Assembly (NCBI RefSeq): GCF_900074915.1
Contig: NZ_LT222319.1
Span: forward strand, 4,559,001-4,623,000
Direction: 5' to 3'
Source: Pseudomonas cerasi
Lineage (GTDB): Bacteria > Pseudomonadota > Gammaproteobacteria > Pseudomonadales > Pseudomonadaceae
DNA: 64,000 nt
Below the pieces are notes generated by a model. It ran no database searches. It was not told the origin of the DNA and worked only from the letters and a program-made list of their open reading frames with translations. Made by a program: the position numbers and the translations under genes. Below, piece after piece: positions 35,176 through 44,074 of the stretch; the stretch's first letter is position 1; the number at the start of each line of letters is the position of its first letter.

Positions 35176-36905
35176 CAACCACGCCCTCCTTTGGCTGCCG
35201 GTGCGGCGTTGACTTGTTCAGGTGGCGCAAGGTTGTCCGGCGTCACGTTCATCAGACGCAACGTGCCGGACATGACCTTGCTGAATACCGGGGCCGAAAC
35301 CAGACCACCGTAGTAACCACCCTTGCTCGGCTCGTCGATGACGACCACGATGGCGTAACGCGGGTTACTCATCGGGCCAAAACCGGCGAACAGCGAGCGA
35401 TAGGAGTTTTCCGCGTAGCCCTTGGTACCGATGGACGTCTTACGCGCCGTACCACTCTTGCCACCGACGTGGTAAGACGGTACACGGGCGCGATAGACGC
35501 CGCGCGGGTCCTCGATAACCTGCTGCAACATGCCTTGCAGGGTCTTGGCGGTTTTCTCCGGAATGGCCTGGGTCGATTCCGGCTCTTTATCTGTTTTCAG
35601 AATGGTCAACGGCACAATGCGGCCATTGTTGGCCAGCGCGCCGTAGGCATGCACCAGCTGCAAAGCCGTGACCGACAAACCGTAGCCATAGGACAGCGTG
35701 GCGGTTTCAGCCTTGCGCCATTCGCGGTAGTTGGGCAGGTTGCCGACGCGCTCGCCAGGGAAGCCAAGGCCGGTGTACTGACCGAAACCGACGCGCTGCA
35801 TGGCACGAAAGATCGCCTCACCGCCCACATCGAACGCAACCTTGCTCATGCCGACGTTACTGGAGTTGATCAGAATGCCGGTCAGATCGAGGATCGGGCC
35901 TTCGGTCTTGGTCACGTCACGAATCGTGTATTTGCCGATCTGCAGGGTGCCCGGATAAACCTCGACCTTGTCGGTCGGCTTCCAGCGGCCACTGTCCAGC
36001 GCCGCGGTCATGGAGATCGGCTTCATGGTCGAACCAGGTTCGAACACGTCGATGATGGCCCGGTTGCGCATGGCGGCAGGCACCATGGTGCGGCGGTTGT
36101 TCGGGTTGTAGGTCGGCTGGTTGACCATCGCCAGCACCTCACCGGTCTTGACGTCCATGATCACCATGCTGCCGGCCTTGGCCTCGTTCTCGACGATGGC
36201 ATTGCGCAGTTCACGGGTCGCCAGGTACTGCAGGCGCAGGTCAATGGACAAAGCCAAGGTCTTTCCGGCCTTGGCATTCTTGGTGACCTGAACATCCTTG
36301 ATCAGTCGACCGCGCCGGTCCTTGATGACCTGACGTTTGCCGGGCACACCGGCGAGCCAGTCGTCATACGCCAGCTCGACGCCTTCGCGGCCATGGTCAT
36401 CAAGGTCGGTAAAGCCGACCATGTGTGCGGTGACATCGCCGGCCGGATAAAAGCGGCGGAATTCTTCGATGCCGTAGACACCCGGTACTTTCAGGTCGAT
36501 GACCGACTGGCCCTGCTCTGGCGTCAGGCCACGGACCAGATAGATGAATTCCTTGTTCGCCTGCGAGTCCAGACGCTCGGTCAATGCCTTGAGATCCTGA
36601 CCCAGCGCGGCTGCCAGCATCGGCCACTTGGATTTGTCCTGCTGCATTTCACGCGGGTTGGCCCACAGCGTCGTCACCGGAGTACTGACCGCCAGCGGCT
36701 CGCCGTTACGGTCGGTGATCAGGCCACGGTGCGCCGGAATAGGGATATGCCGAAGGCTGCGTGCATCGCCTTGCTCTTTAAGAAAGGTATGGTCGATGAC
36801 CTGCAGGTCGACGATGCGCCAGCAAATGGCGAGCACGAGGGATACCAGCAGCCCTACGACTACGCGAAAACGCCACGGATAAAGAGCGCCATCGAGCTTC
36901 ATCAT
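35175..36905 (-). CDS. ftsI: Septal transpeptidase FtsI (PBP3)
   Basis: A 576-residue class B penicillin-binding protein. A short cytoplasmic tail and one membrane helix (about residues 14-31) precede the pedestal domain. The transpeptidase motifs are Ser292 in PGSTMKP, SSN at 348-350 and KSGT at 483-486. It crosslinks septal peptidoglycan and is the main target of aztreonam and related beta-lactams. Two ATG codons stand in tandem at the start; the first overlaps the ftsL stop. Confidence 0.97.
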   Translation of the reverse strand: MMKLDGALYPWRFRVVVGLLVSLVLAICWRIVDLQVIDHTFLKEQGDARSLRHIPIPAHRGLITDRNGEPLAVSTPVTTLWANPREMQQDKSKWPMLAAALGQDLKALTERLDSQANKEFIYLVRGLTPEQGQSVIDLKVPGVYGIEEFRRFYPAGDVTAHMVGFTDLDDHGREGVELAYDDWLAGVPGKRQVIKDRRGRLIKDVQVTKNAKAGKTLALSIDLRLQYLATRELRNAIVENEAKAGSMVIMDVKTGEVLAMVNQPTYNPNNRRTMVPAAMRNRAIIDVFEPGSTMKPISMTAALDSGRWKPTDKVEVYPGTLQIGKYTIRDVTKTEGPILDLTGILINSSNVGMSKVAFDVGGEAIFRAMQRVGFGQYTGLGFPGERVGNLPNYREWRKAETATLSYGYGLSVTALQLVHAYGALANNGRIVPLTILKTDKEPESTQAIPEKTAKTLQGMLQQVIEDPRGVYRARVPSYHVGGKSGTARKTSIGTKGYAENSYRSLFAGFGPMSNPRYAIVVVIDEPSKGGYYGGLVSAPVFSKVMSGTLRLMNVTPDNLAPPEQVNAAPAAKGGRG

Positions 36906-37195
36906 GGCGCCACCATCCGTACTTCGGCAGCGCTCGGGATGCGCATCTTCAGTTGTTCGGTGGCCAGAGTCTCGATACGGCTGTGTGCAGTCCAGGTGCT
37001 CTGCTCAAGAATCAGCCGGCCCCACTCTGCCTGCGCCTTGTCGCGCACGCTCATTTCCGAATACAGCGAGTTGAGCAGTTGACGATTCCAATGTGCGCTA
37101 TAGGAAACGCCAATCGCCGAAATCAGGACAGCAATGAACAGCAGCAGCATAATGAAGCTGCCGCCGGGCAGAGGTTTCAGAAACAGACGGCTCAC
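36902..37195 (-). CDS. ftsL: Cell division protein FtsL
   Basis: A 97-residue bitopic protein with one membrane helix (FIMLLLFIAVLISAIGVSY) and a periplasmic leucine-zipper-like coiled coil (RQLLNSLYSEMSVRDKAQAEWG). It forms the FtsQLB complex that activates FtsWI. The start is GTG at 37195 and overlaps the rsmH stop as GTGA. Confidence 0.94.
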   Translation of the reverse strand: MSRLFLKPLPGGSFIMLLLFIAVLISAIGVSYSAHWNRQLLNSLYSEMSVRDKAQAEWGRLILEQSTWTAHSRIETLATEQLKMRIPSAAEVRMVAP

Positions 37196-38139
37196 CTGAG
37201 CTTCTCCGCTACACGCATGACAGCACTGCGCGAGCGCGGGTTGGCTTTGGTTTCGACATCAGAGGCGAACTGGGCCTTGCCGTGAATTTTGATTTTCGGT
37301 TCGAACGGCTTGAACTGGATCGGCAGATTGCGCGGCATGTTGTCGGCTTCGCCCTTGGCGAGCTTGCGCATGAACAACTTGACGATGCGGTCTTCCAGCG
37401 AGTGAAAGCTGATGACGACCAGACGGCCGCCCACTTCCAGCGCATCCAGAGCCGCTTCGAGACCGGCTTCCAGATCGCCCAATTCGTTGTTTACGTGAAT
37501 ACGCAGGCCCTGAAAGGCACGCGTTGCAGGATTCTTGCCCTTTTCCCAGGCAGGGTTGGCGACCTTGAGCACTTCTGCCAGATCGGCTGTGCGCTCGAAA
37601 GGCTGGACTTCGCGGCGCGCGACGACCGCATTGGCCATCCGCTTGGCAAATCGCTCTTCGCCGTATTCCTTGAAAACGCGGGCAATTTCTTCAGCCGGTG
37701 CAGTCGCGATGAACTCGGCAGCGCTCACGCCACGGGTCGGGTCCATGCGCATGTCCAGAGGACCGTCGTTCATGAAGCTGAAACCGCGCTCGGGATCATC
37801 CAGCTGCGGGGAAGACACACCCAGATCCAGCAGAATGCCACTGACCTTGCCCGCCAAACCGCGTTCCTGAGTCTCGGATCCCAATTCGGCAAAGCTGCGC
37901 TGCACAATGACAAAGCGGCCGTCTTCGGCCGCTAGCGCTTGCCCGGTGGCAATCGCTTGAGGGTCCTTGTCGAATCCCAGGAGCCGACCCTCTGGGCCCA
38001 GCTGGCTGAGTATCAGACGACTATGCCCGCCACGCCCGAACGTGCCGTCCAGGTAGCAGCCATCGGCGCGCACCGCGAGAGCCTCCACGGCTTCTTCAAG
38101 CAGCACGGTGATGTGGGTAAAGCCGCTATTCATAGTCAC
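37192..38139 (-). CDS. rsmH: 16S rRNA (cytosine(1402)-N(4))-methyltransferase
   Basis: A 315-residue SAM-dependent methyltransferase that modifies C1402 of 16S rRNA. The N-terminus has HITVLLEEAVEAL and the SAM loop DGTFGRGGHSR; GILLDLGVSSPQLDDPERGFSF and VISFHSLEDRIVK are family signatures. A GTG at 38139 overlaps the mraZ stop and gives the usual MT start; an ATG two codons later is the alternative. Confidence 0.96.
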   Translation of the reverse strand: MTMNSGFTHITVLLEEAVEALAVRADGCYLDGTFGRGGHSRLILSQLGPEGRLLGFDKDPQAIATGQALAAEDGRFVIVQRSFAELGSETQERGLAGKVSGILLDLGVSSPQLDDPERGFSFMNDGPLDMRMDPTRGVSAAEFIATAPAEEIARVFKEYGEERFAKRMANAVVARREVQPFERTADLAEVLKVANPAWEKGKNPATRAFQGLRIHVNNELGDLEAGLEAALDALEVGGRLVVISFHSLEDRIVKLFMRKLAKGEADNMPRNLPIQFKPFEPKIKIHGKAQFASDVETKANPRSRSAVMRVAEKLR

Positions 38140-38591
38140 AGGATCAAATCACGTAATTCGTCGGGCATCGCGCCAGGTTTTTGAATGGCAGCCAGGTCAG
38201 CATCAGCAAGAGCATTCCAGGCGTCCTCGTCCCACAGTTGAAACTTGTTGAGCTGGCCCACCAGCATTACGCGCTTATCCAGCCTGGCGTACTCGCGCAG
38301 GCGCGGCGGCACCAGAAAACGCCCACTCCCGTCGAGCTCCAGATCGACAGCATTACCAATCAGAAGCCTTTGCAGACGGCGGTTCTCTTCACGAAACGTC
38401 GCCAGATCACGAAGTTTTGCTTCTATCAGCTCCCACTCGGAAAGCGGATAAAGGCAAAGGCATGGATCAACGGCATCAATGGTCACGATAAGTTGGCCGG
38501 CGCTACGCGAATCCAACTCGTCACGGTACCGACTCGGCATAGCGAGACGGCCCTTGGCATCGAGATTGATCGCATTGGCACCACGGAACAC
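38136..38591 (-). CDS. mraZ: Transcriptional regulator MraZ
   Basis: A 151-residue protein with two AbrB-like swapped-hairpin repeats: MFRGANAINLDAKGRLAMPSRYRDE and LDGSGRFLVPPRLREYA, each holding the DxxGR motif that contacts DNA. MraZ represses its own operon by binding direct repeats upstream, which are visible at 38632-38656. The start is GTG 38591 with GGAG upstream. It is the first gene of the dcw cluster. Confidence 0.96.
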   Translation of the reverse strand: MFRGANAINLDAKGRLAMPSRYRDELDSRSAGQLIVTIDAVDPCLCLYPLSEWELIEAKLRDLATFREENRRLQRLLIGNAVDLELDGSGRFLVPPRLREYARLDKRVMLVGQLNKFQLWDEDAWNALADADLAAIQKPGAMPDELRDLIL

Positions 38592-38631
38592 AGGCGCATT
38601 CTCCGAATATTAGCTTTTTGCGCTAAAAAAA

Positions 38632-38656
38632 CCCACTTCGTGCCACTTTCTGCCAC
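38632..38656 (-). promoter_or_regulatory. Three MraZ boxes
   Basis: On the minus strand GTGGC, GTGGC and GTGGG occur at 38656-38652, 38646-38642 and 38636-38632, spaced exactly 10 bases apart on one helical face. This is the arrangement of MraZ operators known from other bacteria. They lie just downstream of the -10 box, so bound MraZ would block initiation. Confidence 0.8.
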
Positions 38657-38664
38657 TTGCGCAC

Positions 38665-38694
38665 ACTATAGGAACGCGCCCACCACACCGTCAA
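38665..38694 (-). promoter_or_regulatory. Sigma70-type promoter of the dcw cluster
   Basis: On the minus strand TTGACG (38694-38689) and TATAGT (38670-38665) are separated by 18 bases. Transcription would begin near 38658, at the edge of the MraZ boxes and about 70 bases before the mraZ GTG. Confidence 0.7.
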
Positions 38695-38902
38695 GGCACG
38701 GTCTTAAGGAAAACCCTTACATTTCGGAGATTTAGGAGAGGTATCAGGGCTAAAAAGGTAATTTTGCGAAGGAACTGACGGATAAATCCCACACAGCTCA
38801 AATCGTTGCGATTCAAAGTTAATGTGATTTATGAGCTGTAAGATTTTTTTGGTATTACGGAGGGGTTTTGCTGCGTGAAACGAAGGGGAAGAAAAAAGGT
38901 GG

Positions 38903-39257
38903 AGAGTCGATCTGTAAGCCGGGTTCTGTCGAGAACAGTCATTCCTCTACGACGGCCATCACTGGACGCCTTTAGCAACCTACCCGGTTCCAGCGCGGGC
39001 CACGCCTAGGAACCCTATTTGGTCTTGCTCCGAGTGGGGTTTACCTTGCCACGAACTGTTACCAGACGTGCGGTGCGCTCTTACCGCACCTTTTCACCCT
39101 TACCGGCACCGAAGCGCTTAGGCGGTTATTTTCTGTGGCACTTTCCGTAGGCTCGCGCCTCCCAGGCGTTACCTGGCACTCCGCCCTATGGAGCCCGGAC
39201 TTTCCTCCCCCCCTTGTTGCGGAACAACAAGAGGCAGCGACTGTCCAATCGACTCTC
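38903..39257 (-). ncRNA. rnpB: RNase P RNA
   Basis: The minus strand reads from GAGAGTCGATTGGACAGTCG to GATCGACTCTCC; these ends pair as helix P1 of bacterial type A RNase P RNA. Inside are the conserved GAGGAAAGTCCGGGCTCC block, the AGTGCCA region and the GGCTTACAGATCG end. It cuts 5' leaders from pre-tRNAs. A T-run just downstream (about 38893-38898) ends transcription. Confidence 0.95.
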
Positions 39258-39265
39258 CGCCGACA

Positions 39266-39294
39266 AGGTTAGCGGCACACGCCATCAAGAACAA
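39266..39294 (-). promoter_or_regulatory. Promoter of rnpB
   Basis: On the minus strand TTGTTC (39294-39289) and TAACCT (39271-39266) are spaced 17 bases, and the RNA 5' end lies about 8 bases beyond the -10 box. Confidence 0.6.
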
Positions 39295-39342
39295 GCTTTA
39301 ATAGCATTGTGTGGCTCGCTTACCCCCTTCAAAAGCAGCCCG

Positions 39343-40212
39343 TTACTCCTTCTGTTTCTCCAGCGCCACCTGATACAGCAGGTTCTTGCGCACGCCGGTT
39401 ATTTCGGCTGCCAGCGCTGCGGCGCGCTTGAGCGGCATCTCTGCAAGCAGCAGATCCAGCACCCGACGAGCCTCTTCACCAATGACATCTTCGTCATCCG
39501 GCGGCGTCCAGCCAGCCACCAGCACCACGCATTCTCCGCGCTGCTGATTACTGTCCGACTCGACGAATGCACGCAGCTCACCCAAAGGCAGACCCTTGAG
39601 GGTTTCGAAAGTTTTGGTTATTTCACGCGCCAGCAAGGCCTGACGGTCAGCACCGAAGACCAGCTCCATATCCTGCAGGCACTCCAGGATGCGGTGCGGC
39701 GCTTCATAGTAGATCAGCGTGCGCGGCTCTTCCCTGACACGCTCGAGCCTGGCCTTGCGACCCGCAGCCTTGGCCGGAAGAAAACCTTCGAAAATGAATC
39801 GATCTGACGGCAGCCCGGCCGCAGACAGAGCCGCAATCAAGGCACACGCGCCCGGCACCGGTACAACCTGAACACCTGCGGCACGCGCCTGACGCACCAG
39901 GTGATAACCGGGGTCGGAGATCAATGGCGTGCCGGCATCGGAAATCAGCGCAACGTCATCACCGGCCAGCAGACGTGTAATGAAGCGACTACCCTCATCA
40001 CGTTCGTTATGTTCGTGACAGGCTGCCAATGGAGTCGAGATGCCGAAGTGCTGCATCAGCCGTGCGGAATGGCGCGTGTCTTCAGCTGCGATCAGCGCGA
40101 CCTCACGCAACACCTTCAAGGCTCGCACACTCATGTCGTCCAGATTGCCGATGGGAGTCGCCACTACATAAAGCGAACCCGGAGTGGAATTCGAAACAAC
40201 CGGAACAGTCAA
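39343..40212 (-). CDS. rsmI: 16S rRNA (cytidine(1402)-2'-O)-methyltransferase
   Basis: A tetrapyrrole-methylase-fold enzyme of about 289 residues that 2'-O-methylates C1402 of 16S rRNA, the same base modified by RsmH in this window. The N-terminus carries GSLYVVATPIGNLDDMSVRAL, then AAEDTRHSARLM, ISDAGTPLISDPGY and PVPGACALIAALSAAGLP. The start is unclear: TTG at 40212 has GAGG at a suitable distance and gives MTVPVV; an ATG at 40257 in the same frame would add 15 unusual residues. Confidence 0.92.
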   Translation of the reverse strand: MTVPVVSNSTPGSLYVVATPIGNLDDMSVRALKVLREVALIAAEDTRHSARLMQHFGISTPLAACHEHNERDEGSRFITRLLAGDDVALISDAGTPLISDPGYHLVRQARAAGVQVVPVPGACALIAALSAAGLPSDRFIFEGFLPAKAAGRKARLERVREEPRTLIYYEAPHRILECLQDMELVFGADRQALLAREITKTFETLKGLPLGELRAFVESDSNQQRGECVVLVAGWTPPDDEDVIGEEARRVLDLLLAEMPLKRAAALAAEITGVRKNLLYQVALEKQKE

Positions 40213-40492
40213 AACGCAAACCTCGCAGGTTATAACAGGTGCTTGGAAAAACTGCATTGTACAGGCTGCGGCGCGGCGGAACGGTTCGCGCGTCAGGATG
40301 CCGACAAAAAAGGAATGAAAACATGTTCAGACCCGAGCAAGAAACGCGGCGCACCTCTCCAATTGAACGATTTGGCCGCCAGATGACCTTAACGCGACTG
40401 ATATCACGGCTTTAAATACCTTCGACATCGCACCCCGGCCAGCGCTTGGGTACAATCCCCCGTTAATTCGCTCGAGTTTCAGGAACATACCA

Positions 40493-42307
40493 ATGATCGC
40501 TTGTCTGCGGCTGCTCTCTGCCCTCTGCCTCGCTGCCCTCCTTGCAGCCTGTGCCAGCTCGCCCTCGTCCAGCCTTGGCGAGCTGCCTCGAACCCCTGAT
40601 GCCAGCATCGAGCAACTGCTCGAGCAGGCCGCCAGCGCCAAAACCCCCGAGCAGGCCGCAACGCTGCGCTTGAGTGCGGCCGATCTGGCCAGCCGCCAGA
40701 ATGACGCAGGACGCGCCGCGCAAATCCTTGGACAGGTGCAAATCGATCAACTCAAGCCCGGCTTGCAGGTTTTCGCCAGCACACTGTCCGCCGAACTGGC
40801 GATGGGCCGTAATCAACCCAAGGCAGCGCTGACCGCCCTGAATCATCCAAGCATGCAGCGCCTGGGCGAGCTGTCGGTCGAGCAGCAGATTCGCACGCAC
40901 ATGGTCAAGGCACGCGCTCTTGAAGCCGATGGCCAGGCGCTCGCAGCCGCCAATGAACGTGTTTACGCCGGCCCGTTGCTGCAAGGCGCAGACGCCAGCG
41001 CCAACAATGACGCGATCTGGACACTGGTCTCTGCCCTGCCTGCCGAGCAACTGCAGAGCACAGCGACCGACGATATGGGCGGCTGGCTGAACCTGGCTCG
41101 CTCGATCAAGGGCGCAGGCACGCTTGAGCAGCAACAGACTGCCATCGACAGCTGGAAAGCGCAGAATCCGAAACACCCTGCTGCACTGCAACTGCCAACC
41201 GCTCTCGCGCAGCTGCGTGCACTGACCAGCGAGCCGATTACCAAAATTGCCCTGCTGCTGCCGCAGGATGGCCAATTGGCCGCAGTCGCCAAGGCGCTGC
41301 GCGAAGGCTTCATGGCCGCGCACTTCCAGGCTCAGCAAGCAGGCGAGAATCCTCCGGCCATTCAGGTCTTCGACAGCTCGCGAATCACCTCGATGGACGA
41401 GTTCTACCGTCAGGCTCAGGCCGCTGGTGTGCAGCTGGTCGTCGGTCCGCTGGAAAAGAATCTCGTCAAACAACTGAACAGCCGTCAGCAGTTGCCTATC
41501 ACTACACTGGCGCTGAACTACAGCGATACCAGCAATGAAGGCCCGGCGCAGCTGTATCAGTTCGGCCTGGCCGCAGAAGACGAAGCCCGCGAGGTTGCTC
41601 GTCGTGCCTGGGCGGACGGCAAGCGCAGCGCCGTGGCGATGGTTCCGAAAGGTGAGTGGGGCGACCGCGTGCTGGATGCCTTCCGCAAGAGCTGGCAAGC
41701 CAAGGGCGGTACGCTGATCGCTGCAGAGCACGTTGATCAGCCGGTAGAACTGGCACAGCAGGTCGCCGACCTGTTCCAGCTGCGCAATAGCGAAGGCCGC
41801 GCTCAGCGCCTGCAAAGCACGGCCGGCACTCAGATCGCAGCTCAGCCGAGCCGTCGCCAGGACATCGACTTCATGTTCCTCGCCGCGACGCCACAACAAG
41901 CGCAACAGATCAAACCCACCATGGTCTTCCAGTACGCCGGTGACGTTCCGGTCTATGCCACTTCGCACTTGTTCACCAACAGCAACGATCACGCCCAATA
42001 CATGGACCTGAATGGCGTGCGCTTCTGCGAAACGCCATGGCTGCTGAACGCCGAAGACCCGCTGCGCCAGCAGGTCACCGCGCAATGGCCACAGGCTGCA
42101 GGCAGCCTGGGTCGCCTGTATGCGATGGGTATCGACGCGTATCGCCTGGCGCCGCGCCTCGCTCAACTCAAGGCGATGCCTGACAGCCGCATTGACGGGC
42201 TGTCCGGTAGCCTCAGCCTGAACCCTGGCCGCCGCGTCGAACGCCAGCTGCCATGGGCCGAGTTCGTCGACGGCAAGATCCAGCGCCTGCCGGACACCGC
42301 TCCTTGA
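40493..42307 (+). CDS. lpoA: Penicillin-binding protein activator LpoA
   Basis: A 604-residue outer-membrane lipoprotein. The signal peptide ends in LLAAC (lipobox), followed by an N-terminal TPR-like helical domain (to about residue 245). The C-terminal domain has the periplasmic-binding-protein fold (KIALLLPQDGQLAAVAKALREGFM, VVGPLEKNLVKQL). It activates PBP1a-type synthases from outside the wall. A TACAAT box at 40452-40457 may be its -10 element. The stop overlaps the yraN start. Confidence 0.93.
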   Translation: MIACLRLLSALCLAALLAACASSPSSSLGELPRTPDASIEQLLEQAASAKTPEQAATLRLSAADLASRQNDAGRAAQILGQVQIDQLKPGLQVFASTLSAELAMGRNQPKAALTALNHPSMQRLGELSVEQQIRTHMVKARALEADGQALAAANERVYAGPLLQGADASANNDAIWTLVSALPAEQLQSTATDDMGGWLNLARSIKGAGTLEQQQTAIDSWKAQNPKHPAALQLPTALAQLRALTSEPITKIALLLPQDGQLAAVAKALREGFMAAHFQAQQAGENPPAIQVFDSSRITSMDEFYRQAQAAGVQLVVGPLEKNLVKQLNSRQQLPITTLALNYSDTSNEGPAQLYQFGLAAEDEAREVARRAWADGKRSAVAMVPKGEWGDRVLDAFRKSWQAKGGTLIAAEHVDQPVELAQQVADLFQLRNSEGRAQRLQSTAGTQIAAQPSRRQDIDFMFLAATPQQAQQIKPTMVFQYAGDVPVYATSHLFTNSNDHAQYMDLNGVRFCETPWLLNAEDPLRQQVTAQWPQAAGSLGRLYAMGIDAYRLAPRLAQLKAMPDSRIDGLSGSLSLNPGRRVERQLPWAEFVDGKIQRLPDTAP

Positions 42308-42678
42308 TGCAACGCAGCACCCGCCAGCAAGCAGGGCGCGAGGCCGAAGCCTTCGCCCTGCAGTTTTTGCAACAGCAGGGCCTGCGCCTGATTGAACAAA
42401 ACTGGTTATGCAAACGCGGCGAGCTTGATCTAGTCATGCTTGACGGCGATACAGTAGTATTCGTCGAAGTTCGCTACCGGCGCCACTCAGGCTGGGGCGG
42501 CGCCATGGAAAGCGTCGATTTTCGCAAGCAGGAGAAACTCGTCACAGCCGCACAGCTTTTTCTTCAGCACGCAACGGCATGGGCCAATCACCCCTGCCGT
42601 TTCGACGTGATCGCCATTGAAGGCGAGCCCGGCAAGGCCGCACCACTGAACTGGATCAAGAGCGCTTTTGACAGCTGA
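42307..42678 (+). CDS. YraN family (UPF0102) putative endonuclease
   Basis: A 123-residue protein of the UPF0102 family with a restriction-endonuclease-like core: GREAEAFALQFL, NWLCKRGELDLVMLDGDTVVFVEVRYR (the E-x-D...ExK-like site) and VDFRKQEKLVTAAQLFL. Activity is unproven for most members. The ATG shares a base with the lpoA TGA, and the order lpoA-yraN-diaA-dolP is conserved with E. coli. Confidence 0.92.
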   Translation: MQRSTRQQAGREAEAFALQFLQQQGLRLIEQNWLCKRGELDLVMLDGDTVVFVEVRYRRHSGWGGAMESVDFRKQEKLVTAAQLFLQHATAWANHPCRFDVIAIEGEPGKAAPLNWIKSAFDS

Positions 42679-42846
42679 CCTGGCGCAGTGAAGCAGCAAT
42701 CCGACTTGAGTCATGACCTGCAACACACTAACCGTCACCGATTTCGCTATTTGTTTTGCCGGCCGCACACCTTGTGTGCCGGATAGCTCCCGGGAGAACC
42801 CGGCGCATCCGTCCCGCCGCCGTACGCTCTAATTAAGGTCACATTG

Positions 42847-43440
42847 ATGGACATGCAATCCCGAATTCGCCGGCTGTTCCAGGCCAGCATCGAAACCAAG
42901 CAACAGGCGATGGAAGTCCTTGCACCCTATATCGAGCAAGCCAGTCAGGTCATGGTCAATGCCCTGCTCAACGAGGGCAAGATGCTCGCGTGCGGCAACG
43001 GCGGGTCGGCTGGCGATGCACAGCACTTTTCCTCGGAACTGCTCAACCGTTTCGAGCGCGAGCGGCCGAGCCTGCCAGCCATCGCACTGACCACCGACAG
43101 CTCGACGATCACCTCGATCGCCAACGATTACAGCTACAACGAAATCTTCTCCAAACAGATTCGCGCGCTGGGTCAGCCAGGCGATGTGTTGCTGGCCATT
43201 TCCACCAGCGGCAACTCGGCGAATATTATTCAAGCCATCCAGGCCGCACATGATCGCGAAATGATTGTCGTAGCATTGACAGGACGCGACGGTGGCGGCA
43301 TGGCCTCGCTGCTATTGCCCGAGGATGTGGAGATCCGCGTACCCGCCAATGTCACGGCACGCATACAAGAAGTCCATCTGCTGGCGATCCATTGCCTTTG
43401 CGATTTGATCGACAGCCAACTGTTCGGGAGTGAAGAATGA
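42847..43440 (+). CDS. gmhA: SIS-domain phosphoheptose isomerase (GmhA) / DiaA family protein
   Basis: A 197-residue sugar-isomerase-domain protein. Synteny with yraN and dolP matches E. coli diaA, whose product binds DnaA. However CGNGGSAGDAQHFSSELLNRF keeps His plus Glu four residues on, and RIQEVHLLAIHC keeps the C-terminal His, the pattern of catalytic GmhA rather than of E. coli DiaA. So it may make D-glycero-D-manno-heptose 7-phosphate for LPS, act on DnaA, or both. ATG 42847 is preferred over the TTG one codon upstream. Confidence 0.88.
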   Translation: MDMQSRIRRLFQASIETKQQAMEVLAPYIEQASQVMVNALLNEGKMLACGNGGSAGDAQHFSSELLNRFERERPSLPAIALTTDSSTITSIANDYSYNEIFSKQIRALGQPGDVLLAISTSGNSANIIQAIQAAHDREMIVVALTGRDGGGMASLLLPEDVEIRVPANVTARIQEVHLLAIHCLCDLIDSQLFGSEE

Positions 43441-44015
43441 CCCCTAATCGTCTCAGCCTACTGGTTCTGACACTGTGCCTCAGCATCACCGGATGCAGTT
43501 CGGTGATCACGGCCACTCGCGAAAAACCGATCGAAGACGATCGCGGCACGCGCACCTTCGGCAGCAAGATCGACGATTCACTGATCGAGACCAAGGCAGC
43601 CGTCAACATCTCCAAGGCCAACCCTGACCTTGCAGAGGGCTCGCACATCGTCGTGACCAGCTTCAACGGCATCGTGCTGCTGGCTGGCCAGACACCGCGT
43701 GCCGACCTCAAGGCAATGGCCGAACAGGCCGCCAGCGCCGTTCAGCGCGTCAAGAAGGTCAACAACGAACTGCAGGTGATGGCACCCTCCTCGCTGCTGG
43801 CGCGCAACAATGATGCCTGGCTGACCACCAAGATCAAAAGCCAGATGATCGCTGACGCATCCATTCCCGGCTCGCGCATCAAGGTGGTGACCGAGAACGG
43901 CATCGTCTTCCTGCTGGGCCTGGTAACCCAGGACGGAGCTAATCGCGCCACCAACCTGGTACAGGGCGTCTCCGGCGTGCAGAAGATCGTCAAACTCTTC
44001 GAGTACATCGACTAA
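43437..44015 (+). CDS. dolP: BON-domain outer-membrane lipoprotein (DolP/YraP)
   Basis: A 192-residue lipoprotein: signal peptide with lipobox SITGC, then two BON domains (about residues 40-115 and 120-190; SFNGIVLLAGQTPR and TENGIVFLLGLVTQ mark their centres). DolP supports outer-membrane integrity and BAM function. The start overlaps the preceding stop as ATGA. Confidence 0.9.
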   Translation: MTPNRLSLLVLTLCLSITGCSSVITATREKPIEDDRGTRTFGSKIDDSLIETKAAVNISKANPDLAEGSHIVVTSFNGIVLLAGQTPRADLKAMAEQAASAVQRVKKVNNELQVMAPSSLLARNNDAWLTTKIKSQMIADASIPGSRIKVVTENGIVFLLGLVTQDGANRATNLVQGVSGVQKIVKLFEYID

Positions 44016-44034
44016 CGGGTAACCGACAGGCATG

Positions 44035-44063
44035 AAAAAGGCGATCCGAAGATCGCCTTTTTT
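44035..44063. terminator. Bidirectional terminator between dolP and sspB
   Basis: AAAAAGGCGATC pairs perfectly with GATCGCCTTTTT around a CGAA loop. It ends both convergent transcripts. Confidence 0.9.
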
Positions 44064-44074
44064 ATTGCCGGTTT

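Noticed and set aside
35214..37082. A 622-codon plus-strand frame opposite ftsI and ftsL
   Set aside because: Antisense shadow of FtsI with intact penicillin-binding motifs on the other strand.
38903..39257. CRISPR-like or repeat structure in the region of repeated short motifs
   Set aside because: The sequence folds and aligns as RNase P RNA; no spaced repeats are present. No CRISPR array was seen anywhere in the window.
39214..39807. 197-codon plus-strand frame over rnpB and rsmI
   Set aside because: It crosses RNase P RNA and lies antisense to rsmI, with no domain.
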